The notes under the pieces: model-generated
The model's input: only the letters and a program-made list of their open reading frames with translations
The model's database searches: none
What the model was told of the DNA's origin: nothing
Translations under genes and position numbers: made by a program
Origin: Gadus chalcogrammus
Taxonomy: Eukaryota > Chordata > Actinopteri > Gadiformes > Gadidae
Assembly (NCBI RefSeq): GCF_026213295.1
Contig: NC_079419.1
Span: 22,838,818-22,902,817, forward strand
DNA length: 64,000 nt
Direction: 5' to 3'
Part shown: piece by piece, positions 34,385 through 45,907 of the stretch
How positions within the stretch are numbered: the first letter of the stretch is position 1
Layout: each line of letters begins with the position of its first letter

Positions 34385-36890
34385 TAAAGAACCCAACAAC
34401 AAAGAACATTAGGACCATGTACCAAGCAGGGGAAAACATCTGTCATTGTTGAAGAGATGAGGAGGTATAAGATCTCTCTCCTCTGTCTGTTTGAAACCAA
34501 ATGGATACAGACAGGAGAAGTCAGACTGGCAGTGGCAAGCAGTGAGCCCATATTATACTCTGGACACCAGGCACCACACACAGAGGGAGTAGCATTTATG
34601 TTCACCAAAGAAGCACAGCGGTCCCTCACCAGCTGGGAACCAATCAACTCCAGAGTCATCACTGCACGATTCCAAACCACACATAAAAGAATCAAGCTTC
34701 AAGTCATACAATGCTATGCACCCACCAACAATGCCGATGAGGAATCGAAGGATAAATTCTACAACCAACTGCAACAGATTTTGCAGACCAGACCAGCAAG
34801 AGACATCATTGTGCTCATTGGAGACATGAATGCGAAGGTGGGAAGAGACAACAGTGGATACCATCTGGGCATGGGAAAGCAAGGAATTGGCAACATGAAT
34901 GAAAACTGAGAGGTCTTTGCTGACGCCTGTGCAGACAACAACCTGGTCATTGGAGGAACACTCTTCGCTCAGTGACAGCCCCTTTGATATATATGTTAGA
35001 AAAGGTTTATGTTGATCCTTCATCTTTTCTTTGTTCGGTGTAATAAATACCGTAAAGCTAACGGACGATCCCAGACTTTTATTTTGGGAATCAAAGGAGC
35101 GAGCGTGTCTAAAAAGCCACAATCCCGAAAGACCCACCCACAGTCACCCAAGTCACTTGGGTATCTCCTGACCACACCACTGAAATCCAGATAACTACAT
35201 ATGCATAAACAGGAAATTCAGGCGCTCTCTCCTGGATGTTTGAGTGAAGAGGGGAGCAGACGCCGGGTTAGACCACAACCTACTGATAGCTAAAATACAG
35301 CTGAAGCTGAAACTCTGAAAACAACCCCTGTGACAACAGAGTCAAATTCAAAATCCAGCTCTTCCAGGACAAAGGAACAACTGAACTTAAACAAACCACC
35401 CTACAGAACAGGTTCCAAGCCCTGCAAGAAGAGGACAAAACACCAATAGATGAGCGTTGGAACTGCCTGAAAAACAAATGGAAGGAGACCTGTTAAGAAG
35501 TGTTGGGGAGGTTGAAAACAAACGACAAGCCATGGTTGTCAACAGAAACACTGAAAATAATAGAAGGAGGGTAAAAAAAAAACACAAAAAGAAGCTGCAA
35601 AATTCAAGCACAAACGGTGGCAGCCAATAGAGCTTATGAAACAAAAAAGGAGGTTGGAGAGGCTGCGGAAGGGGGCTGAAGAAAGACAGAGAGAACCATG
35701 CTGGTTTCCGGAATGGAAGATCATGCAGTGACCAAATTGCCATCCTCAGGATCATCGTCGAGCAGTACATAGAATGGAACACTCCTGTCTATGTCAATTT
35801 CATTGACTTTGAAAAGGAATTTGACAGCATACACCACGTGTTGCTGTGCAAGCTCATGGCTCACTATGGTATCCCTCCGAAATATATCAATATCATCAAG
35901 TAAAGACCAGGGTATGCAATGCCAGGTGCTCCACCAGGGATCTGCACATCAAAAGATCGAAGTGCTCACTGGTGTGAGACAGGGCGGCCTCCTCTCTCCG
36001 GTCCTCTTCCTCCTATGTATCGACTAGATCATGAAACAAACAAACAATCAGCAAAAAAAAGAATGGCATCCAGTGGAGTCTGACAGAACACCTAGACAAT
36101 CTTGACTTCGCGGATGACATTGCACTGCTTTCACATACACACCAACAGATGCAGGACATGACAACAGGCCTGGAAATAGCCGCAGCTGAGCTTGGACTCA
36201 AAGTTAGTTGGCCAAAAACCAAAACCGTGCAGATGAACAACAATAGCACGAATTCCAGAACACTCGATGACCACTCTCTCGAAGAGGTCAACAAATCCAC
36301 CTACCTAGGAAGTGTGATAGCTCTGAACGGAGGGTCAAAGCAGGACGTTAAGGCAAGAATTGGTAAAGCTAGAGGTGCATTCAACATCCTTACCAAGATC
36401 TGGGAAAGAAAAGACCAAGCTTCCATGTTTCAGATCCGTACTGCTGTAGGGATCCGAAACATGGAAGAGCACCACTACCATTATAAGCAAACTGCGGACA
36501 TTCACAAACCACTGCCTAAGATGCATCCTGGGGATCTTCTGGCAAAACTCAATCAACAACATCATACTGTGGGAACGCACTAACCAGAAACCAATAGAAG
36601 CAGAGATTGAAAGGAGAAAGTGGATTTGGATTGGACACACACTAAGAAGAAACAACAGAGCAATAACCAAACAGCCACTGACATGGAACCCACAGGGAAA
36701 ACGGGGGAGAGGTTGTCCCAAGAACACCTGGAGAAGAAGCACAGAGCAATAGTTCAAGAAGGAAGGGCTGACGTGGCAACAGCTGGAGAAGATGGCCCAA
36801 GACAGGCGGGGGTGGAAGCGATTCATCAATGGCCTATGTTCCGAAAGGAATACAAAGGCCTGAGTAAGTATTGCATGTGGATGCACTGAT
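34385..36890 (+). pseudogene. RTE-like LINE (endonuclease to RT C-terminus), broken
   Basis: The endonuclease part reads TMYQAGE-like sequence, EEMRRYKISLLCLFETKW, IQCYAPTNNADEESKDKFYN and GDMNAKVG. The RT part reads GRSCSDQIAILRI, YVNFIDFEK, EVLTGVRQGGLLSPVLFLLC and catalytic LDFADDIALLSH (FADD at 36107-36118), then SWPKTKTVQMN and the C-terminal [20 protein letters not shown] and WKRFINGLCSER. It is 5'-truncated and has stops, frameshifts and a deletion between the endonuclease and RT domains. About 175 bp of foreign DNA at roughly 34975-35148 interrupts the endonuclease. The clade name is from memory. Confidence 0.75.
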
Positions 36891-37449
36891 CGTTTCAGTA
36901 GAACATCTGTTTAAAATAGGATTAATGGTCAATTTTTATCTGTATCAAACTATACATCTATAAAACAAATATAACTATCTTGTGATCCTAGTCATGGCGA
37001 CTCGTCACTTATTTTGCCCGTCAAAACATTCCCCTGTTGACACTGTATATAACGGCGGCCCTAATGAAGAATTCAAAAAATAAAACATTAGCCAAAAACC
37101 TGACAGCAGTTGTTTGCGTAAGTTTTTTTTCTGTTTCTCTACTAATTATTTAAATACTTTTGCCACTTTTTGGTGGGCCCCAGCCGTCAGTTGTCCTGAA
37201 CTCAAATCTTAAAGGCGGTGGCTTGGTGTGTGTGCATGCTGGTAGAACATGAGAAAATAGGTGATTAAAGGCTTGGTGGGCTTAATAAAGTCAATAGGAA
37301 CGGCCTTCTGATTCAAAACATTGAGCATCTGGCTCAACAAAATGGCCAACTAACATACATGCATACTTTAATAGTGTCATACCTACATTTTGTGAGCATG
37401 CTTTAGCGAATGGTACGTAATTGCATTGAACCAAGCCTCATGCACTTAC
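36891..37449. other. Intron 6, no further feature
   Basis: From the LINE end to the exon 6 donor (37448-37449). AT-rich, nothing recognised. Confidence 0.6.
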
Positions 37450-37575
37450 CTGAGCATTTGCAGCATCAATTGCTGCTGTCAAGGCCTTCATGCTGTCAAT
37501 ACTCTCTGTGGAATTACTTAATCTGGATTGTATGATCATGTCGCCTGATTGCCCTTTCTCCTCCATGTAGGCGTC
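37450..37575 (-). CDS. dlgap1: dlgap1-like exon 6 (residues about 723-764)
   Basis: 126 nt, phase 0 to 0, reading DAYMEEKGQSGDMIIQSRLS and then NSTESIDSMKALTAAIDAAN, ending AQ at CAG/GTAAGT. Both neighbouring junctions are in phase, and the segment is one of the best-conserved stretches of DLGAP proteins. It is separated from exon 5 by an intron of only 163 bp. Confidence 0.94.
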
Positions 37576-37738
37576 CTTGTTGGTTTAAGAAATAACAGTC
37601 AATAATTTCTCGGACATACTAGCATTCATAAATGATGGTAACACCTGTACAATGTTTTTAATGTTTTATGTGTGGTGTCAATCGTTACATTAATGATTGT
37701 GTCAGAAACTTATGATATACATAAATTGTATGCTTTAC

Positions 37739-37863
37739 CTGTGCTGACTCTGTGCTGCTCTGAGCTGTAATGGAGATGTAGGGTTTGGAGGTCACTGAAC
37801 ATGTTGAAGTTCTGGGTGGCACTGGAGGAGGCGTTTTCTTGTAGGTGGTAATACATGATGAAA
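37739..37863 (-). CDS. dlgap1: dlgap1-like exon 5 (residues about 681-722)
   Basis: 125 nt that complete V and read SSCITTYKKTPPPVPPRTST, then KPYISITAQSSTESAQ. The YKKTPPPVPPR segment is the family's proline-rich, SH3-ligand-like motif. The acceptor is TTCTTTCAAG and the donor CAG/GTAAAG (phase 0). The exon is too short and too Met-poor to appear as an open frame from a start codon, so it was read directly from the reverse complement. Confidence 0.93.
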
Positions 37864-38364
37864 CTTGAAAGAATTTGAGGAAGAGAGCAGATATTTAATA
37901 ATCAGAGAAGACCAACAGGATTTCCTCTGGTTCCTACGAAAACCGAAATAGCATGCTCAAAGCTGGCACATGGCTTATGAATCACGTATTTATGAATACA
38001 TTTAATCTGTAGGGACAATGTGATTCATATGTTATCCTTATTTACTGTGAATGTAATACTATTATTCACAACGAAAGCCTTGGTCACCTCGTTTCTGTCC
38101 GACCTGGCAAATAAACAGGAAGCTCCAATATCCTGTTTGCAGTTTTTTTATTCACTTGTTTTAGCTGTTATTTGCCATCAACAACTTCAACCTACTGAAT
38201 GTCTTGTTTCCATACCAACATGTCAGTGTGCCTGTAGTGGCGCGTTTCAGCCAGGGCTATCATTCTGATGAGTTGAGCTATAATTCTCAATATTTAAATA
38301 TAGTTGATTGATAACCGTTTCTCCAACAGGATGAGAGAGCCTTAAACCATAACCAACATATTTG
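37864..38364. other. Intron 4, left part
   Basis: Between the exon 5 acceptor and the dispersed repeat; one 82-codon open frame (38020-38268, plus) without recognisable content. Confidence 0.55.
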
Positions 38365-38520
38365 TTTACATTTAGCAGGCGCTTTTATCAAAAGCGACTT
38401 GCAATAAGTACATTGGTCGGAGAAGCAGAAAGATATTCCCAGAAACAAGTGCCAAGCACTTACAATTGCTAGGTTAACCCAATCCCCGTACACAAGAAAG
38501 ATAGCTAGCACATATACAAA
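38365..38520 (+). repeat. Dispersed fish repeat (TTTAGCAGGCGCTTTTATC...)
   Basis: TTTACATTTAGCAGGCGCTT, AGCGACTTGCAATAAGTACA, AGTGCCAAGCACTTACAATT and CCCCGTACACAAGAAAGATA follow, block by block, a very widespread teleost interspersed repeat that I remember by sequence but not by official name. Confidence 0.6.
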
Positions 38521-38878
38521 TATAAAATCATCAAGGGAAATTGATCACATACAAAATGTCTAAATTACTGCAAACTCATATTCATTGGAATCAAATCTGC
38601 ACTTGTTAGAACTGTACTATCACGTTATTCCGTTTCATTTGAGAAAGGGTCGATGATGTCTGGTAACGCCACATTCACACTGCACACGTCCGTCGACGGA
38701 TGACAGAGGGCGTGTCTGACGCATGGGGGATGTGATCTGATTGGCCGACGGATCCCAATTGGCCGACGGACCCAGAATACATTGAGAGCGGCCCATTCAA
38801 AGTCAATGAGATCTGTCAACGGAAGGATGCAGTGTGAACGCTGCATTAGACGTAGCGATACGTTTTCCAACAACCAAC

Positions 38879-39161
38879 CTGTGCTGCTCTGGATGGTCCT
38901 GACTGTAGTGGCAGTGGTGCGTGGTGGTGAGGCAGGATGTAGTAGAAGAGAACGACTGCCCTCGTCCTCCTCTTCCTCATCCCGGGAGCAGCCCTGATCC
39001 ATGGCCCGCACGTAGCTGTGGCTGCGCATCCGGAAACTGCCCGGAATGGGCAAGGACTCCAGTGACTCCATGGGCATGGCCTCGACAGCCTGGGACTGCA
39101 TCTCCCTGAAGACCTGTTCACATACCTGCTCGATCTGCCCATTCACCTCCAGCTCACTGAC
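38879..39161 (-). CDS. dlgap1: dlgap1-like exon 4 (residues about 587-681)
   Basis: 283 nt. It starts VSELEVNGQIEQVCE after the acceptor CGCCCAG and ends with TVRTIQSST plus one base of a split codon (ACAG/GTTGGT). It carries the fifth GK-binding repeat, RMRSHSYVRAMDQG. An unusually long acidic run, RDEEEEDEGSR, follows that repeat. Other landmarks are PPRTTATTVRTIQ. Phase 1 at the 3' end agrees with the two bases that open exon 5. Confidence 0.95.
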
Positions 39162-39375
39162 CTGGGCGTCATGAGGGTTGGAAATGGTTGGGAAATAATA
39201 CACAAATAATTTAATACAATAATACAAATAATAATAAGAAAAAAAAATGCATTCATATATGATACTCATTTAAACTCAAATGTGAAATGGCAACACAATG
39301 ACCCAACCACCATTGCTATGCTCACGTACTTCCTAAATGATTGCGGTCATTGCAATGTGATGTCACAATATCAAA

Positions 39376-41350
39376 GCCCTATTAATATGAGTAATAATAT
39401 ATATGAGTTCCCCTAGACTGCCTATGGTCCCCCAGTAGCTAGAAATTGTGTTAGGTATAAAACGAGCACTAGCTATCCTGCTCTGCCTTTGAAAAAACAA
39501 AGCTCAGACGCGCCGCTTTGGAATTTTTCCCGTTATGTCGTCATACGGAGAAATGTTACCCCCCCTTGCCCAATCAGCTACAACCGTGCGAATGCCACAT
39601 GTGTGTGTGTGAATACACAGGTGGTGGTGCCTCGGCGCTGCCCACTGCCTGCTGCCCCCTGCCGAGGTGGTCGTCCCTCTGTAGCGGGCAGCGAGGCTCT
39701 GGCAGGAGACAATCGCGGTCAACCATCCTTTTCTCCTCCATGTTGCGTTTCAGTATACTTTGGATTGACATGGAAGTGGAAGCACCAGAGACGTCGTAGA
39801 ACCTGACGCAGTCGTTGGAGATTCATAATATCGTCTGGAGGCGCACACAGCTTTTGGCCATGATATAGATATCTATGTATAATATGATATTATTTAGATA
39901 TAGAGCTCCAGGACTCCCGTCGGAGCACCCGGAGTGTTCTAGAATATTTACAGAACACAGCCAAAGACTGTGTGGGCCTCGCCATTGCGATACATCCACT
40001 GTAGACAGAGCGCATGGTACCGTGGCCGCAAGCTGCTCAGGGCCACACCCCCACCCTCCTCCTCATTTGCATTAAAGCTACAGACGGCATGTTTGGGGAA
40101 AGCTCAATGGGCCCTATTTTAACGGTCTGAAACGCAAGTGAGAAGCACCAAGTGCAAGTAGCTTTGTGTGCGGTTCTACGGCGATGTCGCTAGTTTACCG
40201 GCGCGAAAAATGACTCTTGCGCCCGGCACATATCTAACAAGGGTTGGTCTGAAGTAGCCTAATTACCCGTAGGTGTGGTTTGGGCGTAACGTGCAATAAA
40301 CCAATGAGAGTGCCAGCTCCCATTCCCTTTAAGAGCCATGAGCGCATTTGAATCTGACGAGTTGATATTTTGACAGCGCACATGAATTTCACATGAATCT
40401 GAGACAGTTGCACATGAATTTCAAACTTCAAATGGCTCAGTTTATGGACAAATAATATGGCCTAATTCACACATGGAATAAGGTTTTCTTCCACAACTTC
40501 AGAAATACTGATTCCTCAAATAAATTTCGGCAAAGAAAACGTATATGATATAACATAAGATATGCGGTAACTGCGGTTCTATTTAATGATGTACGCAATA
40601 CATTATAAACATCATTTCTTATCAGTATTGTATGCATTATCGTTATCGACTTGTGTTCATAATATGCATGTGTCCCCCCCTTAATATACATTGCCATGGA
40701 CTGTATTATGCGTTACGTGTTTAGTTTGTGTGTGTTTAAACAGATGGACGCACACACGCGCGTCGCGCGCCCTCATTAATTCATTATTTTTAACACAATG
40801 TTTTCTCACAATCAAATACTCATCAATCCTAAAAGTTATGGCCATGCACACGATGTCTGTGTCAAGAAAATATGTGTTTTCTCTACGGTGTTTGCAGATG
40901 CATTGATTTAAAAGTACAACTTATTACCGCTGTGTCAGCTGTTCTTTCCCAAATAATTTACCAAGAATGTGTGGCTAGGTAGATGAGAGAAGCAAAGTGT
41001 ATGCGAAGGTGCACAAGCAACCTTATGCATGCGCCCTAAAAAAGCATCTGAACAACGCGCCACTGACTTTAAACCAGGTATTTCCTGGTTTGTGGCGCAA
41101 GTGGTTTCTGAAACTGCAAAATAGCACCAGGGAACGTTTGCGCCAGAACACGCAACCTCCTGTCGCCGAACCGCCCCTTGGGGCGCAAGATCATTCCCTA
41201 ATTTACCGACGCGTGGCGCAGGAGGGAAAAGAACGCTCTGTGCCAGTTGCAAACTAGCAACGACACATGCGCCAGTGATTAAGTAAATTGCGCCGGATGC
41301 AAGATAGGGCCCAATGTGAGACTGGCTCGTAGTGGCTGTTATTCTGCCCA
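39376..41350 (+). mobile_element. Non-autonomous DNA transposon, copy 2 (inverted), with nested MITE
   Basis: It starts near TTAATATGAG, then ATATGAGTTCCCCTAGACTG, TATGGTCCCCCAGTAGCTAG, a CA-rich and GC-rich middle, GAGATTCATAATATCGTCTGG, ATTTGCATTAAAGCTACAG and GGGGAAAGCTCAATG, and resumes after a nested 1.2-kb element with TGTGAGACTGGCTCGTAGTG. From about 39775 on, the reverse complement follows copy 1 (32567-33390). Both termini are worn; no intact terminal repeat. Confidence 0.6.
40110..41311. mobile_element. MITE nested in the DNA transposon (GGCCCTATTTT ends, CAATG duplication)
   Basis: Ends GGCCCTATTTTAAC and (reverse complement) GGCCCTATCTTGCATCC, flanked by the direct repeat CAATG at 40105-40109 and 41312-41316. 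The sister copy at about 32690-32712 gives the unoccupied site with one CAATG (CATTG on its strand). Inside: GGTTGGTCTGAAGTAGCCTA, GGTGTGGTTTGGGCGTAACG and other blocks of a widespread fish MITE. No ORF. Confidence 0.78.
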
Positions 41351-41689
41351 CGCATCTTGGGATTAAGAGGTTAATGTGCCGACTCCAGTGCCAACGCCAG
41401 GTTCCCATACAAAATACGGCACACTCAGATTCTGACCATTAGGGAATACCGTTGTTTCTTCATGAAAAAAAAAATCTGGTGCCCGAAAAACAAACTTTTC
41501 TGAAACCAGGTCCCAGGGTGGATTAAAATAAAAAGGATTAGTGCGGACGCCTGGAACGCAAACGATGATGTCATCGCCCCCCCACCAGCTGGGTGACGTT
41601 ACAGTTGCGTGGAATTTTTTATTACATTTTTTAGAGGCTGTAGAGGCTGACTCAAGATTAACAGAGAGCAAATATTGCACTGATTGGCC

Positions 41690-42850
41690 CAAAGGTGGTG
41701 CTATAGCAACAGTCCAAAAATGCAAACTTTGAACAAACATATCTCATAACTGCTTTGACGTTGAGTCATGAAACTTTGTTCACACATGCATATCCTCATG
41801 TTTAACAAATTTGCCTCAAGAACCTTTGACTTTATTTGGATGGTATATTTTTCTTTACCAAAATCCTTTAGCAAATAAAATCTTAGGACCAATGTCTTCA
41901 ATCTGACATAAAGGGAAGTCTGTACAATAAAGATTGAAGCACCCAGGATCCATTGACTTCTAAAAAGGGTGTGGTTTAAAACATGTAAAGACTTAAAAGC
42001 TTTTATCAACATTAAAAATAGACTCTTATGATCCTGAGTCCAGCACAAAAGATAGAATCAACATATTTTCAATTAGGGCATGGCATCGAAATGGGCGTTG
42101 CCTGTGATTAAAATCACCACAGTTAATAGACGGAATGTTTGATTTGAGCGGCCCCAACTTACTGGCTGTTCGGGTCAAAGTTCCAACTTGTCCAGTAAAA
42201 TGAAGTTGATCGACAAACAACATGGCTGCCAGAGGCTCAAAATGAACCTAATGCCAAAAGACTAGGTTAACTTACACCAATCCTCATCAAACTTGGTGCA
42301 GTCACATGGGTCAAGATGAACCTCTCCAAATTGTATCCATATCGGGCTATAGGGAGCTATATCAATGAACTGAAAATGCAGACTTCCTCATGTTCAGCAA
42401 ATGTTCCAAAGAAATCCAGAACCAGTAACAAAATGGCGGCTGGACGTCCAAATTAGCCCAATCAATGATAGGTGACTAAAGGCGGGGTTAACTTGAGTCA
42501 ATAATCACCAAACTTCAAAATTGGAATATATGGGGCGCTAAAGCAATCAATTTAAAACTTTAATGAATCATAACTCCCCAGCCTTTTGAGGTACGGTCAT
42601 GACATTTTGTTCGCTCATCAACATATCCAAGCTATGGCTATTCCAGTTTATTGTCAACCGTATGCAAACAAAAACGGTCTTAATTGGCTACGTCAGGATC
42701 TTAATGGTGTGTCAGGGTCTTAATGGTCTGACAGGGTCTTATTGGTCTGCGTCAGGGTCTTAATAGTCTCTTAGGGTCTTAATGGTCTGACAGGGTCTTA
42801 TTGGTCGGCTTTAGGCTTGGCACCCATAAAATGCTGCTTGCAGCTTTAAT
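41690..42850 (+). repeat. Dispersed fish repeat ending GCTGCTTGCAGCTTTAATT
   Basis: It opens with GGTGGTGCTATAGCAACAG, has repeated TCATAACT...CATGAAACTTTGTTC-type blocks (41745, 42570-42612) and ends AAAATGCTGCTTGCAGCTTTAATT. Similar long elements with this tail are common in teleost genomes. Boundaries are approximate. Confidence 0.45.
42692..42807 (+). repeat. Short tandem array, about 19-bp unit, six copies
   Basis: Six units of GTCAGGGTCTTAATGGTCT with small differences (18-21 bp each), alternating between TTAATGG and TTATTGG forms, near the end of the dispersed repeat. Confidence 0.88.
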
Positions 42851-44039
42851 TTGTGTTATTTTTGTAGCTTTAAATACAGCCCCTTGGTAGTAGTAAAAGT
42901 AATTCTGCTCAATTTAAAAAGGTTTAATCTCCTCCTCGACTGAATGTTTTTATAAAGCGAGCAGGCTGGATGCCCTTTGGTGTAGAACCAGCGCCTTGAG
43001 TATTTACTACAGCGTTTCTACAGTTCGATGCGTTGAGTGAATGAGTCTGTCTTTACGGAGATATTCCTGAAACGCATCACAGGAAAACGGAGGGGAAAAG
43101 ATAGTTTTCGTCCGTGTGGACGGGGCCTCAGTCCTGGTAAAACCTGTTCATTACCCAGACTCCAGTCCTGTCTCTGTGTTCTGCTCTTGGGGCCAGCAGC
43201 TATCGAACCCTAACAAAAACCGAAACGCAAAAAATTTGATGATGTGTCCAAGCAGACAGGTTTATTTTGCCGAATAACTGCCAGGTAACTGAAAAAGCTG
43301 CTATGTTCTCCTCCCTCCAAGGCAAGCAGAACAAAATCATAGGTTCTGTGTTATTGTTGCAGTCACAACATTATAAGTGTACACCCCCTGATTAATATGA
43401 AGGTTTTTGGTCCTTGGAGCAGTGTTGAGGTAGTAACGGTCACTATGTGACGTATGAAGCCTTGACCTCCATCACAAACTGAGTGGCTGGGTCGGTGTAG
43501 TCAGGACTGGAGCGGAAGGCTCCAGCACTTTTCATACACGAGTCAGACTCAAAGTGCTTCACACAGAAACACTGTCTTACAATACAATTAAGTAAAAGAT
43601 AATAAAGGTAAAGTTAGGTAATACAATAAAATATATGCATGAAATAAAGGCAAAGTAAAAAAGAAAAGTGGATTGTTTGTCCTAATGCCTTCGTCTGTCC
43701 TAATGCCTGTGAATGTTCTTGCTTCAATCAGGGGTGTGGGCGTGGCTGATTGGGCACCGGTGCACGGGCGCCCTGCAGCCGTTAAAGAATCCTCCGCTCT
43801 GCCCACCGGGGGGAGGCAGCAGGGCCACACCCACCTGACGGCTAGTTTGTCCTGTGCCTTTGTCCGAAGGTGGACGGCTACCGTAGCGCATTTAGTTTGG
43901 TTGTGCTCGTATTCTCTGTTTTTATTTGGCGCAGACGTTTTTTGCATTTGTGGTTTTTGTTAATCATTTGTTCTGGGAATACGAAATAACACATTGTTTG
44001 TTCATGGTGAACCCTACTCTGGCCCGCTCATTTAGGTTG
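42851..44039. other. Intron 3, no gene; possible solo LTR fragment
   Basis: 43678-44058 starts TGTCC and ends TGTGACA and is more GC-rich than its surroundings, which could suit an old solo LTR, but no flanking duplication was found. Confidence 0.35.
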
Positions 44040-44410
44040 CATCCTTCCCCGCTGTGACAGCAATGTATTTAAGATTTAGCAGAAAGCTAAAGCAAACATA
44101 AAAGTCTGTAGTCTTCCTTTAAAAGTGGTCAGAGTTGGGGCTAGTCTTAAATCTTCAGGGAGTTTATTCCAGCTATTTGTTGTATAGTAACTAAATCCTG
44201 CTTTCCCATGTTTCATGTTTACTCTGGGGATAATTAACAGATTTGTCTCACAAAATCTTAGTGGTCTAGAAGGCTTATGTAGTGGAAGCATATCACTTAT
44301 TTATGTATAGGTGAGCAGCAGGAGTTTAAAATCAATTCTCTGACATACAGGGAGCCAATGTAACGATTTAAGAATTTGTGTAATATGTTTTTTGGTCTTT
44401 GTTAAAACTC
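44040..44410 (-). pseudogene. C-terminal piece of an L2/CR1-like LINE RT
   Basis: The minus strand reads ILKSLHWLPVCQRIDFKLLL, one stop, then NLLIIPRVNMKHGKAGFSYY and SWNKLPEDLRLAPTLTTFKG to TFMFALAFC. This is the conserved C-terminal segment after the RT domain of fish CR1/L2-type LINEs. Only the 3' end is present. Confidence 0.72.
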
Positions 44411-44635
44411 GGGCAGCGGCAGATTTTGTTACTAATTTGATGTGTAGTGAACTTCTGCCTGATCTCCCCCTCAGCCACAGGTCACCAGGGGAATGACGCC
44501 CAAGATGAGGTGAGCAACAAGGGCACAGTAATTACGGACGACTTTGAGTAATTACAAATTGGCAAAGCTGAGAAAATGCTAAAACTTCTCATTGTTGTTT
44601 GAGGGCCAATCCAATACGCCTTCACCTTAGCAATG

Positions 44636-45056
44636 TCACGTCTCGCCCTGTTCATCGAATTATGGGTTCATTGTTTCATTCATGTTCACATTGTTTCCTT
44701 TTTTAGCCTGTCTTACTCACATCTCCATTTGTTCCAGACTACGTCACTCCCTGCCCCTGTGCTTCCCGCCTCTGTGATTGTCCTCCCTCACCTCGAGTAT
44801 TTCAGCTCTCCCTCGTTATTGTTCCCTAGTGTATTAGTCAGCCCGTTTTCCTCCCTCTGTGCCAGTTCATCTTTGTTCCTTGCATCAAGCATCCCAGCAT
44901 TTCTTTGAGATGCTCGCTCGATTTCTTGACTATTCTTATTATCCAGACCTTTTGCTTCTGAGTCATACATTTGAGTCCTTTGCTCTGTGGTTACACCAGT
45001 TGTTCCTGGTTCTTGTTGCAGGATCCAAATAAATGTTGTGTACTGAGAGAATGTGG
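44636..45056 (+). repeat. LTR-like fragment of a Ty3/gypsy element
   Basis: TGTCACGTCTCGCCCTGTTC at the start, pyrimidine-rich body, and an AATAAA (45028-45033) near the end, in the style of teleost gypsy LTRs. No second LTR or flanking duplication was identified. It directly abuts an RT piece in the opposite orientation, so the locus is rearranged. Confidence 0.45.
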
Positions 45057-45059
45057 CCA

Positions 45060-45345
45060 ACTGGATGACGCGGTGGACTGGTTAAACAAACTTCTCTGCC
45101 TAAACAGAGTGGAATCTCCAGGAGGCGCTGGAGTAACGTAGGGACGTGATTGGCATGGGAGGAACTGGGGAAAAAATCAGGATTTAATCATCCTAATAAA
45201 TAAAACTGGTTCAGCATCTAGGGAGGATGTTGCTGAAGAGGGCATGGAAAACCATGGGGCATTGGATGAGACCAAATGGCATGACAAGGTATTTATAGTG
45301 GCAGGAGCAGTGTTCAACTCTGTCTTCTACTCATCCCCTTCTCTG
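45060..45345 (-). pseudogene. RT fragment of an ordinary Ty3/gypsy element
   Basis: The minus strand across frames reads EYLVMPFGLIQCPMVFHAL (about 45240-45300), then DVLRDMLNQF, and HANHVPTLLQRLLEIPLCLG near 45085-45160. These correspond to the RT palm region (MPFGL, VLQRLLE) of chromodomain-free fish gypsy elements. The catalytic YLDD block is missing or shifted. Different family from the Gmr1 copies. Confidence 0.6.
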
Positions 45346-45899
45346 ACCCCACAAAAAAAGCAAAGAAATAACTCTGGTTTCCAAAGATGCAGAGTTCAAG
45401 GCACTGTGAACCAATAGAGTAGTAAAGTGAAAACGTCACGTTGTCATCGCAACCAAATTTTCAGTTCTAAACAAGCGAACGAGGGATGGCGTTTTTCCAT
45501 TACTTCCGAGGTGAAAATCACTACCAATTGAAACATGTCGAGGCGTTCATGTATTTCCCTAGGGTATTAAAGGGAAAATTTGTGTTTTTATAAAAGTTTT
45601 TATAAAGACATACGTGAATACGGGAAATATTTCTCAATATTAAATTACATTGGTAAAGCAAACTCGCAAACTCTTCACACTCTATTCAAAGGATGATCCA
45701 TCGAGGATACTGACTTGGGAGGGATTCTTGACTTGAATGGTGGAGCTGCTATATTGAAGGGCTGATTAAGGCTAACTGGCTGAAGACCGGTGGAAATCTG
45801 AGGGAAACGGATTAACCCCTCATTTAAAAATGGAAATGTCTGCACTATTGAACTGCCTTTGACACATTTGTCGGTTGATACCGGCGACCGATATTGATA
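45346..45899. other. Intron 3, no gene recognised
   Basis: Between the gypsy relic and a hAT element; an 83-codon open frame (minus) has no recognised motif. Confidence 0.55.
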
Positions 45900-45907
45900 A
45901 TATCTTT

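Noticed and set aside
34457..34909. Independent host gene with endonuclease-like sequence
   Set aside because: It is collinear with downstream RT motifs of a LINE and is followed by stops, so it is part of the mobile element.
42692..42807. Regularly spaced repeats as a CRISPR array
   Set aside because: Units are directly adjacent without unique spacers, and the genome is a vertebrate.
43678..44058. Solo LTR
   Set aside because: TG...CA ends only; no target duplication and no partner LTR, so left as a remark.
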